Shown here piece by piece: positions 22,401 to 33,278 of a DNA stretch of 64,000 nt. Both the position numbers and the translations under genes were made by a program. Every line of letters begins with the position of its first letter. Position 1 is the stretch's first letter. This DNA is from Xiphydria camelus (taxonomy: Eukaryota > Arthropoda > Insecta > Hymenoptera > Xiphydriidae). The notes under the pieces are model-generated. The model saw only the letters and a program-made list of their open reading frames with translations. It was not told the origin of the DNA and searched no databases. Location: positions 18,446,097-18,510,096 of the forward strand of contig OY783199.1 in the NCBI GenBank assembly GCA_963678675.1, given 5' to 3'.

Positions 22401-24910
22401 CTCAGTCAAGAATGAATCGAAATTTAATAGATCCTACGCGTATGTATCGAAACAAATAAAATTCCATAAAAACGAATGCAGTTCTATTGAAAATTATCCA
22501 ATTTGTAATTAGCACAATAGAATAGCGTTCATATTTACCAATTGGTTACTACGAATAAAACGGCGTTCATCTTTATAGGATTTTATTTATTCTTACACAC
22601 ATGCAGACAGGCTCTAATAAATTTCAATTTATCCTTCTCAGATTTTAATGGGTGGTTATCTGGAATTGCTGTTTCAAATACATATCATGTTTCCACAAGG
22701 AATTGTATGAGATTCCTATAGGATTTTAGAAGGATTTATGTGTTTTCTTTAACAGGGTATTCTAGAGGGTAAATTCTACCAACAAGATGGAACAACCGGC
22801 TCTTAATATGATAAAGTTACATATCAAGCGCTGAGAACCACTAAAAGCCATGTAAAGTTGGACTTAAGTCTTTATTCCGGACACAAAGCTAATAAATTTG
22901 ACTTATATCATTATTCCAAGCACAATCCAATAAAAATAAACTTATGTCGTTATGAATATTATTTTTTTGGCTAACGGTTGTATTTAGGCAATTCTATTTA
23001 CTTCCATATGAAAGAGGCCTGATAGGCCTGATTGGACATACATAATCCAAAGTTAACTCAATTTTGACAAAAATGGACATGTCATTCTTCCGCGAACCCA
23101 CAAATTTAATGCTGTACCCATATTTCATGTAAATAAGCATTATATACTTTGGTTTTATAGTTTCGCATCTGTAGAAGGCGTGCTCAATTAAAACAATTAT
23201 TAAAAAATGATATTTCCATTATTTATTAACACAAAAATATTAAATATTTGAAATTTTATATTCACCATTTATTACTAACTTTCATAAGATTCAAATTTAT
23301 AATTTTAAGATTTTTTCATGGAAATTGTAACATTTCTTACTTCAATTGAGGGAGATAAGTTCAAACCATATTACAAGTTATCAAGGGCTCTTCTCAGAAG
23401 AGGTACTAGCAACAAAATTTGCTCTTTCTATGTAAAAGTTATAGATTTAGCGGGAGCGTTCGTTTCACAGAAAAATACCGTAATTTCTTAGCATTGATTG
23501 TACAACAGGCACATTCTTGTATGTTTTTGCCATTAGCTGGCTCGAAAGCATACATAATGTTTTGAAGATCTAATAAATAGAATTTTGCTCGTTTTTGATA
23601 TTTGCTTTCACAATCAAATACTTCAAACTGTTATAACGAATAGGCTTTATATATAGGCAAAAAACTTTATCAAAGAGAGAGTTGCGCTGAGATTTCATCA
23701 AGAGAAATATCGAACGATACCAGCGAGTACAGAATTATGTTGTTACTCTTGACCGTTACATTTAAGAAATTCTAGTCTCTATATCTTATAAAACAATTGC
23801 GCCCGACGGAGAGTTAACCCTGGAATGCTACCCGGGGTACACCTGCACCACAGAGAAGGAATAACTTTCCACCTCTTCACGTTAGAGCATCAGAAGAGAA
23901 TATGTCTTACATGTGGGTGAATCAAGTATTCCTTTCTGTGACTGGTATTTTTATATTAAAAGTAATAGATTTCAAGAATTTTGCGTCAATTTAAAACAAT
24001 AAGAAAAATGAGCAGTAAAATAAGGTCATTTTATACTATTTATACATTACAAAATATGGGTAGCATTCCAGGGATAAATGAATAGCAAGAATATAGTATC
24101 AATTGTTGGGGTACCATTACAAGCACTTCATACGATGAGAAAAATAGAGAAAGGATGACACAAACCTTACTCAATATTGGAACTTGCAGCAACGCAGCGT
24201 CGTCAGGAAATAAAAAGGCATGGCACGTGCCGCAGACTGGTTCTCCGAAGCACGGCCCGTAATATCCATTGCACATGTAACACGTTGTCGTCTGTAAGAT
24301 ATAAGAATTGACATATAAAAGTAAGTATCGTCGATAGCATTACCGTTTCTAAGGTTTTTATTAGTATTTCAATTACCACAGCCTAGTTTGACCTAACCTA
24401 TTTTATATAATTTAACGAGATCTATCAGTATTTGACTCGCATGTTAAACATGAGAATAGATTCTTTTTTATCGTGATTTATTTCTATTTAAATTCTCTTC
24501 AATTCATCAAATCTACTATCCCAGACCAAAAGAGGAGAATAGGGGTATAATTCTTATCAATCACCGATTTTCTGGCATGTAAATATAATAGACGCTTAGA
24601 ATATACGGACATATTAATAAAACGCTTTATATCCGACTATTTTTTGTCGTAGTCATTTTGCAGAGTTAAGTACAAAGCACGTCAACATTTAGTCGATTAA
24701 AGGTTGACAGCTTATCGTTTGGCAGCCGCGTATGTACATCGCGATGCGTTAACTTACCGAGAACTGAAATTCTGGACACGGCACGTGTTCGATGGTATTA
24801 GAAAATTCATCTTCCAATCCAACGTTCAAATTTGGGTCTTCGTTGTTCTTAATTTTCTCCCCGTTTAAATGAAACTGGGAATTACTACAGTCGAACTTGT
24901 CACCAGCCAT
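19453..24910 (-). CDS. F-box protein with C-terminal inactive UBC (UEV-like) domain
   Basis: Five exons with matching phases, on the minus strand: 24910-24758, 24291-24166, 21874-20727, 20637-20466 and 19569-19453; 571 aa. Exon 2 carries a Cys cluster (CYMC, then GPC, VCGTCH; Cys 55, 58, 65, 71, 74) that could bind zinc. A long polar, Asn/Pro/Ser-rich linker follows. The F-box is at ~322-365 (LPPEVLLAVFSHLDD, WSAEKVCRRWHGLL). A UBC fold runs from ~420 to 571 with PVGSPYEGGLFYLYLQVP, YPIRPPIVRFLTKILHPN, WSLALTISKVLISVQSLL and a helical tail (ERFEEVARAWTWKYAMHD). The HPN motif is kept, but the position of the catalytic cysteine (ICLD in active E2s) reads IGID, Gly502. F-box proteins recruit substrates to SCF ligases, and cysteine-less UBC domains bind ubiquitin or E2 partners; the combined role here is inference. 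The start ATG lies in exon 1, 445 bp from the divergent URI start. I do not know an established name. Confidence 0.85.
19740..20440. repeat. Repeat-rich intron 4 of the F-box/UBC gene
   Basis: Between the last two exons lie palindromic AAGACGTCTTTAAGGCGTC-like motifs (19760-19915) and a run of TAGGGTACTT repeats (about 19985-20035). A diverged inverted repeat then runs from CAAGTACTTTTCAAGG (20063) to TATCAAGGACCACTGGACA (20405-20424). This is a decayed non-autonomous element cluster. Confidence 0.5.
22430..22765. mobile_element. CCCATAGATCC-family foldback element, partial (intron 2)
   Basis: Shares ATGGGTGGTTATCTGGAATTG, TGCTGTTTCAAATACATA, AAGGAATTGTATGAGATTCC and TACCAATTGGTTACTACG with the better copy at 30312-30842. 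It lies in the large second intron of the minus-strand gene. The outer ends are eroded. Confidence 0.65.
22766..23813. other. AT-rich intron sequence, nothing recognisable
   Basis: Part of intron 2 (21875-24165) of the F-box/UBC gene. No ORFs of note, no clear repeats; probably decayed intronic DNA. Confidence 0.5.
23818..24073. mobile_element. piggyBac-type MITE (family 3), intron 2
   Basis: Termini CCCTGGAATGCTACCC and GGGTAGCATTCCAGGG are exact inverted copies (16 bp). The left flank is TTAA (23814-23817) and the right is ATAA, i.e. one substitution from a TTAA duplication. 256 bp, no ORF. It sits about 90 bp from the exon 2 donor of the minus-strand gene. Confidence 0.8.
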
Positions 24911-25355
24911 GTTTATTCCTCTCACGCAAGGTCACCGAGGAAAAAGTACCCAAGATAGCCAACGCTATGTAAAATTTGACGACTACATAGAACCGCTTAT
25001 CGATAGAGTTGTACCAAACATCTTCTCGCTTTTTTGAGTACTTTCTTTACATCTTATACTTAATTGCCTTCTCCAATTTGAGCAGCTATTGAGACTATTT
25101 TTTTTCTCTCGAATATTGCTGGAGAAATTAAAAAAAAGAGAGGAAATGGGGGTCCTGAACAAGAGATAAAAATGAGCTACAGATAGTGTCAGGCTTCGTT
25201 ATTCTGATTCCAAGGCAGATCTACTTGTAGCCGATAGTCAGTGGACCGACAGTGTCTAAACTCGTTTTCTCGAAGTGAGGATTGTTATGAACATTCCCCG
25301 GTATTTAGCGAGAGCTTTTGTTTCTACTGTGTCAAATATTACGATTTAGGAAACA
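24911..25355. promoter_or_regulatory. Shared bidirectional promoter with a DRE palindrome
   Basis: The 445 bp between the start codons of the minus-strand F-box/UBC gene (24910) and the plus-strand URI gene (25356). TATCGATA at 24998-25005 is the core of the DNA-replication-related element bound by DREF in Drosophila, common in promoters of housekeeping genes. It lies 87 bp upstream of the F-box/UBC start. Head-to-head spacing this short suggests common control; not proven from sequence. Confidence 0.6.
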
Positions 25356-27789
25356 ATGGACGGCAAAGGCGAGCCTTCGACGGTAGCACTTCAACAATTA
25401 CAACCGTTTCAACAAATTTTTTTGAATCAAGCATTGACGCAGGTAATTATACGACACACACGGCCGCGAATGTATTTCAATTAAAACTCGTTTCCAGAAC
25501 GGTGACAGATACCGCATTTTTCACGTTAGGCGGCTTTGAAATCGCGACAACCGTTTTTCTATGTAAAAAATATTTCATTCAATTTATTGTCGAGCACTTA
25601 ACCGTCAACGTCAGATGTAAACATTCGGAACTGTACCGCTAGCGGCACGTGCGCCATCATGGATTTCGAGTACCGAGAGATAACGGGAGATGGCGCTGAT
25701 ACACTTGGCGGGAAAATCGGACAAACATTCAGCATCACGGATTCTGCTCGTGGACCAAATAAAAAATTAATTTATGAATTAATTGAGTATTCTGGATAAA
25801 TTTTATTTAATAATCTATCGAACGGAACATAATTGGTAAAATTTATATAATTTACCATTCGATTTGATTATAAATTACAAATTTATGCAGAAATTTGTTC
25901 GTAAGCAGAATTCGTGAGACCGGCTGAAATTTCCTTCGCACGATTACAGAAAGGATGATGATGCACGTTAGATCGAATGATTAAATAAATATTTCAGGGA
26001 ATAAAGCGAAATGAGGAGCAAATTAAAATATGGTCAGAGTATAAAGCAAGACACGAAAACGTGATAAAGGGTCTGCAAACATTTCCACTCGAGCTGACGA
26101 CAAATTGCATGGTTCCCATTAGCAAAAGAGCCATGATGAAAGGCAGACTGATTCATACGAATGAAATACTTGTCTGCCTTGGGGATGGGTACTTTGGAAA
26201 ATACAGCGCGGCGCAGGCCATCGACTTGTGCAACCGTAGAATAAAACGTATGTGTACATACAGCTGCAGAATTTCTTTTCACAATCGAACGTAACGCACT
26301 GTCATTTCCAAAGAAATATTTGTATCCCCTTTATAGAAGCGGACGAAATGCTACTAAATTTGGCGAAGGAGAAAAACTTGTATGAAATGCGGCAAACAGT
26401 CCCGTTGGACAATGATGCCTTTGGAAACGAACAGAGACAAGATATCGTCGAACATTGGGACGAGGAGAAGCTAGAGAATTGGAGAGGTAGATATCTATTC
26501 TTCTCCGCATTCCGGTCCTCCGTATGTTTTACGATACGCGGATTCGAGGCTCGAGCTTCTTTTTCAGACTTTCATCAGAGATGTACGACGTGATTAATTT
26601 TTTTCGTTATAGTTCAGCATAGACAGCGAGAAAAGGAATATCGTCAAAAGCTGGCACAGCTAAGGAGTCAAAAGAAAACTGAAATTCGGACGGAGGAAGA
26701 TTTATCTCAGAGACTGGACGAGTTAGAGCTCGAAGAAGAATTGGAGGATGAAATTGATAGGTCGGATCCTTTAGATTTAGTACTCTTTCTCGAGTCTGAC
26801 TCAATCTTAAAGTTTCAGAAATTTTAAGTATGCGCATTTTGCTGCACCGCTTTAAATTTGATGTCTATTTGTGTACAGATTGCAAGACTCACGAGAAGCG
26901 GAAGCTTGCTATGAATCGGAAGAAGAGGAGAGTTCGTCATACGAAGATGAAAATATGTCGGACGAAGCGACCAATGAAATTTTGGAAAAGGAACTGGTGA
27001 AGCTCAAAGATATTCGAGCAAAACAGGATCTGCAGAAGTCTGTAGAAGGAGGAAATCTAAAAATCGATGTATCTTTGACGCAATCCAATGTATCATACGA
27101 AAAGAAAAATATTTCATTCAAGGAAGATGAGATACGATCTTCTGAGAATTTTTTGCAATCGACTGAAAAAAAAGACTGTACGCCGGAGAAGAGCAGTATC
27201 CAATACGAGTGTTCGAGTTCTACGGAAAAAAAAGTATATTTTGTAGAACCAAATGTGCTCGACGAACGTAACGTTTCTCCGACGGAAGAAGAAACTCCAG
27301 TAAAGAAATACGCGGAAGAATATTGCGAAGATAGCGACAGTGAAGTAATCCGCGTTGAGTTTTCGCATTCAAAAAACGAACCGGTAATTCAGTCTGAAGA
27401 GGGTGTCTTACAGAGTCCGAGAGATGTGTATAAAATGTTTTGTAAGCCGAAATCCATTTTGAAGAGGTCGCCAAACGATATGATTTGGAATCAAGGCGTC
27501 GTGGAACCTATGAGCTATAGTTCCGACGAAGAGGACGAAAATGTTCCAGGAGACTCGACGTATACGATTGTAAGACTTTGCCAAATAATTCGACGAGATA
27601 TAATATCGTCGTTCGATAAAAATCTATTATAAATCCATTCAAATATTATTTTATTTTCAGGTTGTGAAGGACATTCAAGAACGAAAAATAGAGTCATCGA
27701 TCGAGGGTCCGTCGAAAGTCATGGAATCGACAGATGCGAAGCGACCGATCAGCAGGTTTAAAATATCACGTACCAATAAAAAGAATTAA
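25356..27789 (+). CDS. uri: URI, unconventional prefoldin RPB5 interactor
   Basis: Six exons with consistent phases: 25356-25442, 25998-26247, 26337-26486, 26613-26760, 26879-27569 and 27661-27789, giving 484 aa. Exons 1-3 form an alpha-type prefoldin domain (LQQLQPFQQIFLNQALTQ; IKIWSEYKARHENVIKGL; CMVPISKRAMMKGRLIHTNE; VCLGDGYFGKYSAAQAIDLC) with coiled-coil helices. A charged segment follows (HWDEEKLENW, then VQHRQREKEYRQKLAQL and ELELEEELEDEIDRLQ). A long acidic, disordered region covers residues ~216-440. Near 401-409 is the KPKSILKRS motif that recurs in this family, followed by an acidic patch and the C-terminal RPISRFKISR. URI is the scaffold of the prefoldin-like complex linked to R2TP and RPB5, acting in RNA polymerase II assembly. 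The start is the first ATG of exon 1, next to the shared promoter. An AATAAA follows the stop. Confidence 0.93.
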
Positions 27790-27857
27790 AATTCCTGTAC
27801 CTGTGCGATAGATGCCGACTGAGAACTCTGAATACTTATAAGTCAAGTTGAAAGATA

Positions 27858-27863
27858 AATAAA
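27858..27863 (+). promoter_or_regulatory. Polyadenylation signal of URI
   Basis: AATAAA 69 nt after the stop codon, in an AT-rich context. Confidence 0.75.
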
Positions 27864-27900
27864 AAGAACAGTTATTTTCTAAATTGTTTCTTTTTGGCCT

Positions 27901-28010
27901 CACTGTTATACCAGATAACAGATTTGATATATTTTGTAACGTATTGCGTTAATTATTGCATTACTGCGTGACAATAGTTTACAAAAATTCGGAAAAGTCT
28001 AGGACTTGAA
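27901..28010 (+). mobile_element. Half copy of the TCACTGTTATAC MITE
   Basis: CACTGTTATACCAGATAACA and GATTTGATATATTTTG, then GTATTGCGTTAATTATTGC, match the left arm of 3272-3444 and 28109-28297. The right arm is missing. Confidence 0.6.
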
Positions 28011-28108
28011 TTACAAATATTCCAAAATTATCGCCAATAAATTCAGAGCAGATTGCAAATGATAGTTATGCAAAAATGAGGAATACGCAGAGAGAAGAGT
28101 ATATTAAT

Positions 28109-28297
28109 TACTGTTATACTAGATAACAGATTTGACATTTTGGGGAAAGTATTGTGTTCATTGCTTTATTGTATGACAACAGTTGACACGCATGTAATAA
28201 ATTTCACTAAACGTATGTCAATTGTTGTTATACAGTAAAGTAATGAACACAATACTTTCCCGAAAATGTCAAATTCATTATATACTATAACAGTGAT
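28109..28297. mobile_element. TCACTGTTATAC foldback MITE (copy 2)
   Basis: Termini ACTGTTATACTAGATAAC and TATACTATAACAGTG. Arms pair TTTGACATTTTGGGGAAAG with CTTTCCCGAAAATGTCAAA, plus a longer TATTGTGTTCATTGC / GTAATGAACACAATA block. Better preserved than copy 1. Confidence 0.85.
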
Positions 28298-28361
28298 TAT
28301 GGTATTTTTGAATCTTCTACAATTTTCTATCATTTTCTATTCGATATTTTTAGCAGGGAAG

Positions 28362-28672
28362 TTTGAGGACGAATAGGAATGTATTGGATTCTATGTGTAT
28401 CTGAGATGATGAATGGGGATTTACCGAACTTTTATATATGTATCCGTAAAAACAAATAAAATCCCATAAAAAGATAATAAAGACCTGTACACACGCAGTT
28501 CTATTTGTTTCTACAGATGATCATACAATTCCTATTCATCTCTCTAACAATAAGATTTTTTTGAGAGGGTCTCTGGAATTGCTGTATCAAAAGCACATCA
28601 GATTCCCATGGAAATTTTATAGGGATTTTACAAGTGTTCTCTCTATGAGAATCTATGATACCTTTTCAATAG
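28362..28672 (+). mobile_element. CCCATAGATCC-family foldback, partial copy
   Basis: Shares GACGAATAGGAATGTATTGG, TCTGAGATGATGAATGGGG, CGTAAAAACAAATAAAATCC and TCTGGAATTGCTGTATC with the copy at 29785-30232. The left tip is lost; the right end reads GAATCTATGATACCTTTTC. Confidence 0.7.
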
Positions 28673-29784
28673 GCGGTGCAGTCTTGATTAGGAATTTGCG
28701 TTGAATCAAAATTTCCTCGATACTTTCACGTTCGTCGGCCGGCAAGGAATTGGTCGACTGCACGCGGTATTACACGGGATACAATGGTGAACAAATTACG
28801 AAATTACCATACTGAGTGACTAGACACGGCGTACATACATACCGTGGAGCATGATGCGAGACTTTGGAGGATGGGCGATCTCGTGTCCTATGCAAGCAAG
28901 ATCCTCGCGGGTGATTTGCATACATGTCCGGTATAATATTCCACCGCACTTTGGGATTCAGCACTCGATTAATATTCCGATGTCCGGGTAATATCGATCT
29001 CGCGTCGCGGATACCGCGCGCGTACCGCGCATATCACTTACGATACGTTTATAACGGCGTCAACTAAAGCGCGGGAGACCGGCTAAATCAGCGGCCATAT
29101 TAGTCGAAGCGATATTTTGCTACGTTCAGTTTAATCGGAGTGCGCGTCGTTACGTTTGACGGCGTTTGAGATCCAGATTTTACTACGGAATAATCGCTTG
29201 CCGTGAGTCGAAACGTTTTTGACATTTTATACAGTATATGTTGGACAATTTTCCGCATTTAGGGTCGTAAGAATTAAAGTGGCAAATTAATAAAAGTTAG
29301 TAAAAAACTATGGATTAACGTTCGATTGACGCTGGCTGGATACTTGTAGTTACGCGTGTGAACCCCGTACGATCCTCGACCGTCGCGCACGCGTGAAGTT
29401 TTCGAACGAAAAGTAATCGAAAGCGCTTTTATTTGGGCTCGTAGTTTTGCTGGTATCGATAGTTTTTTACCGTCGTTGGATACTTTTAACTGGTTTTCCA
29501 GAGTTCCTCGGATCGCGAGTGAACGTTTATACATTTGAGTATAGCCGAAATATATCTACGTGCATCTCCGCGAAGGTGTTTGTGTACGCTACGCGTAATT
29601 AGTGACAATATAAACGAGTGAAACTTCCACCGTGGGAAATACACGAAAATAGACTGCGAGGTTATGACATCGGGATGTCGGTGGATGCGGCTCGATAATA
29701 TGTACATCCTATGAGAAATGATCGTAAGTAGAGAACTATCGTAAATAACGGAATTTTCGAACAAACGCTTGTTCCTGGTTTCTC
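28673..29784. other. Intergenic, moderately CpG-rich, nothing recognisable
   Basis: 28730-29700 has slightly raised CpG and only short ORFs. No domain-like reading frames and no clear repeats. It could include regulatory DNA. Confidence 0.4.
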
Positions 29785-30232
29785 TGTTGAAAACATCTCA
29801 TAGATTCTCATAGAAAATTTCAATAGGAATCTGATGTGCTTCAGACACAGCAATTCCAGTTATACATTAGAAAACTTTGAGAAGGACGAATGAGAATGCA
29901 TTGGATTCTAGGTATGTGTATTTGAGATGATGAATAGGGATTTATACCGAATTTCATATGTATCCGTAAAAACAAGTTGAATCCCATAAAGATAATAAAG
30001 ACCTGTACCACGTTGTTCTATTTGTAATTACTAATAGAACCTTACGAGATTTTATTTGTTTCTACAGATAAACATAGAATCCAATATATTTCTATTTATC
30101 TCTCTAAGATTTTTATGAGAGGGTATCTGGAATTGCTGTGTCTGAATGACATCAAGTTTCCATGGGAATTCTATGGGGATTTTACAATTTTTCTATGAGA
30201 ATCTATGAAAATTTATGATACTTTTTTAGTAA
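29785..30232. mobile_element. CCCATAGATCC-family foldback element (~450 bp)
   Basis: The left end TTGAAAACATCTCATAGATT and right end ATCTATGAAAATTTATGATA are inverted relatives. Internal inverted blocks include GATGTGCTTCAGACACAGCA against TGCTGTGTCTGAATGACATC, and CATTGGATTCTAGGTATG against CATAGAATCCAATATATT. There is no ORF. It is one of three copies within 2.5 kb. Confidence 0.8.
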
Positions 30233-30311
30233 GGAAATGGTCGGAAGTGGAAAGCTATAGTAAGTACTGAATTTTTAAACAAACGTTTGTTTCTGCGTTT
30301 CTACACCTCCC

Positions 30312-30842
30312 TGTGGTAAAAAACCCATAGATCCATATAAAATCCTTTAAAAATCCCATACAATTCCTTACAGAATTATGATATGTAATTGAAATAGCAA
30401 TTCCCCAGATACTTATCCATTAAAATCGGAGAGGGATAAATGGGAAAATTTATGGGATTCTATACGCATATGTTGAAACAAACAAAATCTCATAAAAATG
30501 AAAGCCTTTCTATCGGTAATTAACCAATTGGCAATTACCAATACAATGGCGTTTATATCAACCAATTGGTTATTAATCTCATAAAGATGAATGTCGTTCT
30601 ATTCTCTTCTCTCGTAAGTAATAACTTATTACTTACCAATAGAATGATATTCATCTTTACGGGATTTTACCTGTTCTTATACATGCGCATAGAATCCCAT
30701 ATAAATTCCGATTTATTCTTCTCCCTGATTTAATGGGCGGGTATCTAGAATTGCTGTTTCAAATACATATTATACTTCCATAAGGAATTGTGTGGGATTC
30801 TTATAGGATTTTATAAGGATCTTTGGTTTTTTTTTCAGCAGG
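30312..30842. mobile_element. CCCATAGATCC-family foldback element (~530 bp)
   Basis: The left end runs ACCCATAGATCCATATAAAA then ATCCCATACAATTCCTTAC. The mirrored right end runs AAGGAATTGTGTGGGATTC then TATAGGATTTTATAAGGATC. The centre has an inner palindrome around AATTACCAATACAATGGCG and TACTTACCAATAGAATGATA. No coding potential. Confidence 0.8.
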
Positions 30843-30961
30843 GCTAACGGCAGGGGTGACGTTTACTCTGATATGTTTGTCGAATTAAATTAGAGGAATG
30901 TATTATCACTAATTGCCTTCTAGGAGGGAGTGGTTATTTATCGGCCCTGTAATTAAACGAG

Positions 30962-31068
30962 AAACTCAAGGAGAAATGGTGAGTCGAGATGACGTCCAAA
31001 TGATGGCACTCTGACTCATGTCGATATCATTTGGACGTCAAGTTGACTTACCATTTCTCCTTGAGAAA
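30962..31068. mobile_element. 107-bp foldback MITE
   Basis: The left arm 30962-31004 and right arm 31026-31068 (e.g. CAAGGAGAAATGGTGAGTC; GACGTCCAAATGAT) are inverted with few mismatches and a 21-nt loop. Compact enough to be a pre-miRNA-like hairpin if transcribed. Confidence 0.8.
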
Positions 31069-32249
31069 CTACATCGCGTTCTATCATTGAAAAATCTAAT
31101 TAAAAGACGAGTAATCCTCTGAGAGGCTATTGTGTATTGCATTTCCATAAGACTCTCGCATTGAGCACTGAAAATGAAAAGGCTCTCAGCGATCCTCGAT
31201 TGAATTTGTACAATTTACATAATGCGTTGCTTTTTCGTCAAGACTAAAAATACTAAGAGTATAATACTTGGTCTATTTTGCGCGCACTATGTAAGTTAAC
31301 TTTCCATAACAATGATACAGCAGATTTTACTCAGGGTTCTTACTAGTGGTACTTCATGTATACATCCTTAAATTATTGAAGATTTGTTTCCACTAATCAT
31401 TCCTTTTTATTACATTCAATAATTTAAATTACTTATACTTAAATATGTCCGGCTAGTAGGACGTGTCCTGCTATTGCGACAATTACCTTATATGGTGCGG
31501 AGCTCTACCGAGTTTCTCGATAGAACTTTTTCACCCACTTTTTCATCTTTTTCTTGTGTCAATCGCGCATCTTCCATATTCTTATTACGTACAAGATGAG
31601 TAGATTAACCGTGATTTCCCCAAAATCACGTCCCTCCATGCGAACTCTTCTTTCACCCCTGAAACGAGCTGGAAAGTGATAAAAGCTCGCGGGTGGTCGT
31701 CCGGTTTCGCCCAAGAGGTACGCCACGAACGCGTCTAATTGTTTGAAGGCGCGGAGTACGTACCCTCTGATTTATGGCGCGAGTGTGAGCCGAATTTGTC
31801 AGGACGACGAAGCCCCTCGCGTGAGTTCCATATTTAATGGTGTTAAAATTTGTAACATCGCGTAACATCTGGGACCGCTTTGAGACGGGGTCGTCGGTGA
31901 GAACGGCGGTGCGGGCAGGTTAGACGGGGTTAGTCGGGTCGCGGGGCAAATTCGAGAGTTCTAGGGTAACGAATGTACGCAACGTTAATTGTAATCGTTA
32001 ATTCGAGTCACGTTCTGAAGGGTGGACCGCGGGACTCAACTCTCCCCATCCGGTAAGGGGCTGTCCACAAACCATCGAATGATCGGTTTTTCGAATTATT
32101 TTGATCCAACCCTCCCTTAATTTTTAATTTAAAATAAATTGTAATAAGTAGATAGATTAGACAAATTAAATCATATAACAAACAATTAATTATGATTCCA
32201 TTTTTTCTAATGTAACAGTCTCATTGCACCTTCGTGTCCTCTATGTAAC
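31069..32249. other. Intergenic, nothing recognisable
   Basis: AT-rich to ~31500, then mixed composition with a slightly CpG-rich block at 31640-32060. No credible ORFs. Confidence 0.4.
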
Positions 32250-32465
32250 GCAATGAGTGAAATAATTGCTATTGCCAAAAAATGTTTTCTTCAATGAAAA
32301 ATATGATATAATTGCAGGATCAAGTCATGGTTTTCTTCGAGCAAGACAATATTTGAGAGGCTCGAGTGATTGTTTTTTTTGCGCAGAAAGAATTTCTTTT
32401 TCCCACGACGGTATTCTTGACTCAACAAATATTGTTTTGACACTAGTAATTATTTCTCTCGTTTT
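32250..32465 (-). mobile_element. CACTGAG-type 'CCATGGCTTGATC' element, inverted
   Basis: In reverse complement it carries CAATTATTTCACTC, CATGACTTGATCCTGCAATT, TTGCTCGAAGAAAACCATG, CAATCACTCGAGCCTCTCAA and GAGAAATAATTACTAGTG, the order seen at 6571-7018. The 175-aa ORF starting inside it (32266) is a chance reading frame. Confidence 0.65.
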
Positions 32466-33278
32466 GTATCGCGACCATCGCGTTGGATTCTCGGAAAGGA
32501 AGGCTTGCAAGATACCTAGGATGATTTCGCGCTCGCGATTCTTTTCAACTTCGTCGACACCAAGAATGATTACAGAGCCAGTCGGAAAAGAGCCCGACGC
32601 GAGACAGCGGCCGACTAAAGTAATTAATTTCTTCATCGAGCGTTGGAAATGCAAACGCAACTACTCGAGGATAGGGGACGTTCAGTCGGGAATATCTTTA
32701 ACGAGTTGCAGATATACATGCCGCGTTATTTACTCCCTTCGCTTCAGCTTATTTATACGGCGAATGACGTTGGAAAATTGTCGGAGGGGCTGACTACTTT
32801 TATAATTAGACTCGTTATCCGATCGCGCCATGCTACTCAAAGCGAGTCCTTTTCCACGCCGCGTCCTTCCTGTATAGCTCCCAGAGAATTAGCCCTCCGT
32901 CCATTTAGTAATCAAGCATCATTCCTTTTGATTAGTACCCCTCGCGCTTCGCCCGAGCTTCCCCCACCCCTACTTTTTCTCCCACTTGTTCCATCTTACA
33001 CCTTTATACGCGGAGCCGCTCCCTCCCCGAATTTAACAGGAAAATTTAAATAACGCGAGGTGCTCTCCGTTATATTTTATATATATATTTTTTTTCGGCT
33101 TTGCCACAAGGGGTGGTCCTTTCGTCGAAGGCTCGTTTACGATGTTTGGAACGGCAGAATACTTTGTAATAAGCCATTAGCTGATCATGGTGATTGGATG
33201 CGAGGGGAAACATGTAATGTACGTTCAACTTTGTTATCCGTTCCAAGATTGAAAGGTCGTAGCCCTGAATAACGCGTA
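32466..33278. other. Intergenic, nothing recognisable
   Basis: Mixed composition with some overlapping ORFs (32643-33053) that show no domain pattern. Confidence 0.4.

Noticed and set aside
25241..25642. 133-aa ORF overlapping the start of URI
   Set aside because: Different frame from the URI exon at 25356-25442, which continues correctly into the conserved prefoldin exon. The long ORF shows no family match.
25659..25796. Alternative URI start at ATG 25659
   Set aside because: The frame ends at a stop with no good donor. The exon at 25356-25442 joins the next exon in phase and completes the prefoldin helix.
32266..32793. 175-aa plus-strand ORF
   Set aside because: Begins inside an inverted CACTGAG-type element and runs into unrelated sequence.
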